Assembly (NCBI GenBank): GCA_007116105.1
Contig: SKJA01000062.1
Location: forward strand, 1-9,008
Reading direction: 5' to 3'
Source: Candidatus Izemoplasma sp.
Lineage (GTDB): Bacteria > Bacillota_I > Bacilli_A > Izemoplasmatales > Izemoplasmataceae
DNA: 9,008 nucleotides
Part shown: positions 6,019-9,008 of the stretch, piece after piece
Numbering within the stretch: position 1 is the stretch's first letter
How the letters are laid out: each line of letters opens with the position of its first letter
Notes under the pieces: generated by a model
Databases searched by the model: none
What the model saw: the letters and a program-made list of their open reading frames with translations, nothing else
What the model was told of the DNA's origin: nothing
Position numbers and translations under genes: made by a program

Positions 6019-6030
6019 AGGAGGGATTGT

Positions 6031-6930
6031 ATGGCTATGTCTACGCAAGTCGTCTATGGCGATGAGAAGCAAAATCGACGGAAAGTCATTCTTCGTCAAA
6101 CCATTTTATACACCCTCTTAGCGCTCTTTGCGATCTTCGTCATCATTCCGTTTTACTGGATGATTATGACCGCGATTAAAGAAGAAGCGGATGTGTTTGT
6201 TTCCCCACCTATTTTATGGGTCAATCCCTTAAACTGGCAGTTCAGTAACTTTGCTTTAGCCCTTGAACGTGCACCTTTTGCACGCTTTATGTACAACACA
6301 GTCATCGTATCGATGATTTCAACCGTTGGAACCATCATCACCACGGTGTTCGCAGCGTTTGCGTTTGCACGCTTAAACTTTGTTGGACGCGACATTCTCT
6401 TTATGGCGCTTATAGCGACGATGATGATTCCTGGTGAAATGTTCGTCATCACCAACTTCCTAACCGTGGTTGAACTTGGATGGATTCGTGAACAAACGTT
6501 TACCACAGCGTTACTCGCGATGACGATTCCCTTTATGACCAGTATTTTCTATATTTTCTTCTTACGTCAAACCTTTAAACAAATTCCTAACGAACTGTAT
6601 TACGCTGCCAAAGTCGATGGCACGAAAGATCTTCAATATTTATGGAAAATCATGGTTCCAATTGCGATGCCAACCATCATCACCATCACCATTTTAAACG
6701 CGATGGGAACTTGGAACGCCTACATTTGGCCACGCCTCGTCACCCAACGTGAAGAATTCCGCTTAGTGTCTAACGGTTTACGGAATGCCTTTGACGATGC
6801 GTTAGGGGTCACCGCTTACAACGAACAAATGGCGGCCGCGTTGCTCGTGACACTGCCACTGTTGTTTGTCTTTTTGACACTCAAGAAATACATTATCCGT
6901 GGTGTCTCACGCAGTGGTATTAAAGGTTAG
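6031..6930 (+). CDS. ABC importer permease, MalG/UgpE type (binding-protein-dependent transport)
   Basis: This is the partner membrane subunit (299 residues). A cytoplasmic, charged N-terminus of about 25 residues is followed by about six hydrophobic segments (about 25-48, 88-112, 122-146, 158-180, 211-228, 266-288). The EAA loop is standard: ELYYAAKVDGTKDLQYLWKI followed by MVP, at 188-210. The MIPGEMFVI and WNAYIWPR blocks are characteristic of the MalG/UgpE branch. ATG 6031 has AGGAGG at 6019-6024 with a 6-nt spacer; Met3 (6037) is too far away. It lies 12 nt after the first permease. The TAG stop is followed by a 91-nt gap with a separate promoter before the binding protein. Confidence 0.94.
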   Translation: MAMSTQVVYGDEKQNRRKVILRQTILYTLLALFAIFVIIPFYWMIMTAIKEEADVFVSPPILWVNPLNWQFSNFALALERAPFARFMYNTVIVSMISTVGTIITTVFAAFAFARLNFVGRDILFMALIATMMIPGEMFVITNFLTVVELGWIREQTFTTALLAMTIPFMTSIFYIFFLRQTFKQIPNELYYAAKVDGTKDLQYLWKIMVPIAMPTIITITILNAMGTWNAYIWPRLVTQREEFRLVSNGLRNAFDDALGVTAYNEQMAAALLVTLPLLFVFLTLKKYIIRGVSRSGIKG

Positions 6931-6957
6931 TTATTGTGCATGACACACGTTAAGTGG

Positions 6958-6985
6958 TTGTGCTTAATAAAAAAACGCATATAAT
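6958..6985 (+). promoter_or_regulatory. Internal promoter before the binding-protein gene
   Basis: TATAAT at 6980-6985 is a perfect -10 box. TTGTGC (6958-6963), 16 bp upstream, is a weak -35. Two short dyads overlap the boxes: TTAAG...CTTAA (6950-6967) over the -35, and GCAT-ATA-ATGC (6977-6987) over the -10. The start would be near 6992, about 30 nt before the ATG. An extra promoter here would let the binding lipoprotein be made in excess over the channel subunits, a common need for such importers. Confidence 0.55.
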
Positions 6986-7021
6986 GCAATTGAATAAAAA
7001 ATACGAAGGAGGCTTTACCGC

Positions 7022-8428
7022 ATGAAAAAAGTGTTTACACTACTCATGTCTTTCATCTTTGTCTTAACTTTAAGTGCTTGTTTAGGTGGCGGGGGTCGTG
7101 CAGAGACCGAAGTCACAGTATTAGATGAGTTACCGAATGAACCAATCAACATCACCATTTGGACTGGATTTGGACAAGCCAATGCAGATTTAATGCAAGC
7201 AATGTTTGATTCCTTTACAGAAACCTACCCACAAGTGAACATCGTTCAGTTGTCACAAGGTGGATGGTCTGGTGTTCGTGATGCAACCATTCAAGCCATT
7301 GTTGCAGGAACCACACCGACGATCGTGATGGGTTATCCAGACCATTTTGTTGAGTATCTTAATGGGAATGCAATCATTCCTTTAGATGACTTCATCAACC
7401 ACCCAGACCATGGTGTGGATTTAGATGATTTCGTTCAAGGGTTCTTAGATGAAAACCGTCAAGACATCTTTGATGGTAAATTGTTCGCGATGCCATTTGC
7501 TAAATCAACGGAAATGGTAGTGTACAACCGCACCGTGTTTGAACACCATGGCATTACCTTTGATCCAACACAACCTATCACATGGGAACGCATCATTGAA
7601 ATTGCTGAAACCACCGACATCCTCGGCACGGGTGCGATGCAATGTGAATTCCTCATCAACGTTGACTCTGCTGCAAACTTCTTCGTAAACTCTTCACGTC
7701 AGTGGGGCGCACCGTACACTAACGCAAACGGGGAAATCTTGATTGACAACGCAACCACTCGTGAGATGTTATCGTTCTTTGAAGATTTAATGAACCGCAA
7801 CATTTTAGCTTTTCCAATTGAATGGGATCAAGCGTTTGGTTCACAACCGTTCCAACGCGGGGATGTCTGTATGTCTCAAGGCTCTACGGCAGGCACACGT
7901 CACAACATTCCTCGTTTAGAAAATGGTAAGTTCGGCGTCTTTGAAATGGGCGTTTTACCAACCGTTCAAAAAGAGGGCGGCACCTTCTCTTCAATGCAAC
8001 AAGGTCCAAACATTGCGATCATTTCAGATGCAACGGATGCTGAGCGTTTAGCTTCTTGGTTACTCATTCGTTACATGACAAACACTGAAAATACCGCAAA
8101 CTTTGCGATGAACACAGGCTATGTGCCTGTGCGTGTATCCGGATTTGAGACGGATGAATATCAAGCATTCTTAGGTTTAATCGACCGTTACAATGAAGTA
8201 GGGTTAACTGGTTTAACCTTTGATCAACGCGACCGTTTACCATTCGTTCAAGCCGCGTCTGCTGCCTTTGTACAAGTCGATTGGTTCTCCTTCGATCCAG
8301 CCTTCATTGGACGCACCTCTTCTTCTGGAGCACGGAACGAATCAGAGCTTCTATTTGAAGCCATTTATGCAGGAACTCGTACCATTGATGAAGCCATTCG
8401 CCGGATGTTAAGTCAGTTAGGTCAATAA
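7022..8428 (+). CDS. Extracellular solute-binding lipoprotein (family 1, UgpB/MalE-like)
   Basis: This is the lipid-anchored substrate-capture subunit of the importer on the outer face of the membrane. The 468 residues begin with a lipoprotein signal: MKK, a hydrophobic stretch, and lipobox LSAC with the modified Cys at 20. A GGGG-containing linker follows. The mature part shows family 1 features: INITIWTGFGQANADLMQAM (42-61), FTETYPQVNIV (65-75), the first-lobe block IQAIVAGTTPTIVMG (90-104), the FAMPFAKSTEMVVYN hinge region (155-169), and the late SMQQGPNIAIISDATDAERL and NTGYVPVR blocks (324-371). Two cysteines, C208 and C283, lie in the mature domain. ATG 7022 has AAGGAGG at 7006-7012 with a 9-nt spacer. 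Substrate cannot be assigned: UgpB relatives bind glycerol phosphate or sugars, but the downstream nuclease hints at nucleic-acid products. Confidence 0.94.
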   Translation: MKKVFTLLMSFIFVLTLSACLGGGGRAETEVTVLDELPNEPINITIWTGFGQANADLMQAMFDSFTETYPQVNIVQLSQGGWSGVRDATIQAIVAGTTPTIVMGYPDHFVEYLNGNAIIPLDDFINHPDHGVDLDDFVQGFLDENRQDIFDGKLFAMPFAKSTEMVVYNRTVFEHHGITFDPTQPITWERIIEIAETTDILGTGAMQCEFLINVDSAANFFVNSSRQWGAPYTNANGEILIDNATTREMLSFFEDLMNRNILAFPIEWDQAFGSQPFQRGDVCMSQGSTAGTRHNIPRLENGKFGVFEMGVLPTVQKEGGTFSSMQQGPNIAIISDATDAERLASWLLIRYMTNTENTANFAMNTGYVPVRVSGFETDEYQAFLGLIDRYNEVGLTGLTFDQRDRLPFVQAASAAFVQVDWFSFDPAFIGRTSSSGARNESELLFEAIYAGTRTIDEAIRRMLSQLGQ

Positions 8429-8429
8429 G

Positions 8430-9008
8430 ATGACTTTTCATAAAGCATTGCTGATTGGTTTTATCATCCTTTCAACGATGCTTTTGGTGGCGTGTGCTGA
8501 AGAGTCCACGCCACCAACCCTTGATTACCACTGGTCGCGCACCTTGGATGCACCGGAAGGTGCCCTGCGTGATGCGTTTATCGCCACAGGGGTAGGCATG
8601 GTTGATTTGGTAAGTTGTGAAGATGGCGATACAGCAGAGTTTATGACTGAAAATACCGTCATTCGGGTTCGCTTCATCGGGGTGGATACCCCAGAAGCGT
8701 CTCATTACTTTGAACCTTGGGGAGCAGAAGCCACAGAGTACGCCTGTGAAGCACTCTCCCAAGCCAACACCATCGTCCTAGAGTCTGATGCATCCCTCAC
8801 ACGCGTTGATACGTTCGGCCGCCATCTAGGGTACGTATGGGTGGATGGGACTTTGCTCAACTTAAGACTGATTGAACAAGGATGGTCATCCGCACGAGGC
8901 GTTGCTAGCTTAAGGTATGGCAGCCTCATGCAACAAGCCAACGATCATGTTCAAGCGCTTGGTGAGCGAATCTGGTCAACACACCCAACCTTTAGCACTC
9001 AAGGCCGA
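8430..9008 (+). CDS. Staphylococcal-nuclease-like (thermonuclease) surface lipoprotein, 3' end beyond the window
   Basis: This is a calcium-dependent-type nuclease predicted to be anchored outside the cell by lipid. The open frame runs 193 codons to the window edge without a stop. The signal region MTFHKALLIGFIILSTMLLV ends in lipobox LVAC (Cys 22). The SNase fold follows: VDLVSCEDGDTAEF (58-71), VIRVRFIGVDTPEA (77-90), PWGAEATEYACEAL (96-109), IVLESD (115-120), DTFGRHLGYVWVDGTLLN (127-144) and LIEQGW (147-152). By alignment with staphylococcal nuclease, the metal ligands and catalytic residues are present: D67 (D21), R81 (R35), D86 (D40), E89 (E43) and R131 (R87). It should therefore be active. 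The ATG lies 1 nt after the binding-protein stop, with only a weak AGG at 8419-8421, so translation is probably coupled. The sugar-nonspecific nuclease activity is family knowledge, not shown here. Confidence 0.9.
   Translation, partial: MTFHKALLIGFIILSTMLLVACAEESTPPTLDYHWSRTLDAPEGALRDAFIATGVGMVDLVSCEDGDTAEFMTENTVIRVRFIGVDTPEASHYFEPWGAEATEYACEALSQANTIVLESDASLTRVDTFGRHLGYVWVDGTLLNLRLIEQGWSSARGVASLRYGSLMQQANDHVQALGERIWSTHPTFSTQGR

Noticed and set aside
6950..6975. TTAAG...CTTAA hairpin followed by an A run as a terminator after the second permease
   Set aside because: The stem is only 5 bp and A/T-rich, and the following run is A rather than T on the transcribed strand, so it does not fit a plus-strand terminator.
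8472..8941. Two minus-strand open frames at the right end
   Set aside because: The plus strand here encodes an unmistakable SNase domain with all catalytic residues in one frame, so the opposite frames are shadows.
1..9008. tRNA, rRNA, riboswitch, CRISPR or insertion-sequence features
   Set aside because: Nearly all of the window is accounted for by coding sequence and short intergenic gaps of about 110 bases or less. I saw no cloverleaf, array-like direct repeats, transposase motifs or long structured leader.

Overview
The window looks like part of a chromosome from a low-G+C Gram-positive (Bacillota or Mollicutes-related) bacterium. The evidence is the gene order dnaX–ybaB–recR, strong AAGGAGG-type Shine-Dalgarno sites, TATAAT promoters, lipoproteins with Gram-positive/mollicute-style lipoboxes, and a CcpA-like operator motif. 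TGA ends one gene (863-865) and all Trp codons I read are TGG, so the standard bacterial code (table 11) fits and a Mycoplasma-type code does not. A relative of Acholeplasma, Izemoplasma or Haloplasma is my best guess, but this is inference from content, not an identification.

Region 1 (1-364): the 5' end of mnmE (tRNA-modifying GTPase) on the minus strand, then an 80-bp divergent intergenic region. The two start regions are near mirror images: the same TATAAT, TTAGC and AGGTGATA blocks occur on both strands, each with 17 nt between the -10 box and the ATG.

Region 2 (365-3950): a plus-strand housekeeping operon for DNA replication and repair. It holds an unrecognised two-helix membrane protein, dnaX (clamp-loader tau/gamma), ybaB/ebfC (nucleoid-associated protein), recR (recombination mediator) and a second unrecognised small membrane protein. 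Genes overlap or lie a few bases apart. The operon closes with a rho-independent terminator whose stem includes the last stop codon.

Region 3 (3951-9008): a transporter operon. A promoter region carrying a CcpA-cre-like half-site and a perfect 14-bp palindrome precedes a complete CUT1-type ABC importer: MalK/UgpC-like ATPase, UgpA-like permease, UgpE-like permease, then an UgpB/MalE-like binding lipoprotein with its own -10 promoter. One base after the binding protein starts a Staphylococcus-nuclease-type lipoprotein with its catalytic residues intact, cut by the window end. Importer plus surface nuclease is the most interesting part of the window. It resembles, from memory, the mycoplasma arrangement in which a membrane nuclease lies next to Ugp-like ABC genes, and it suggests scavenging of nucleic-acid breakdown products. 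The sequence alone does not prove the substrate. I saw no rRNA, tRNA, CRISPR array or insertion sequence.
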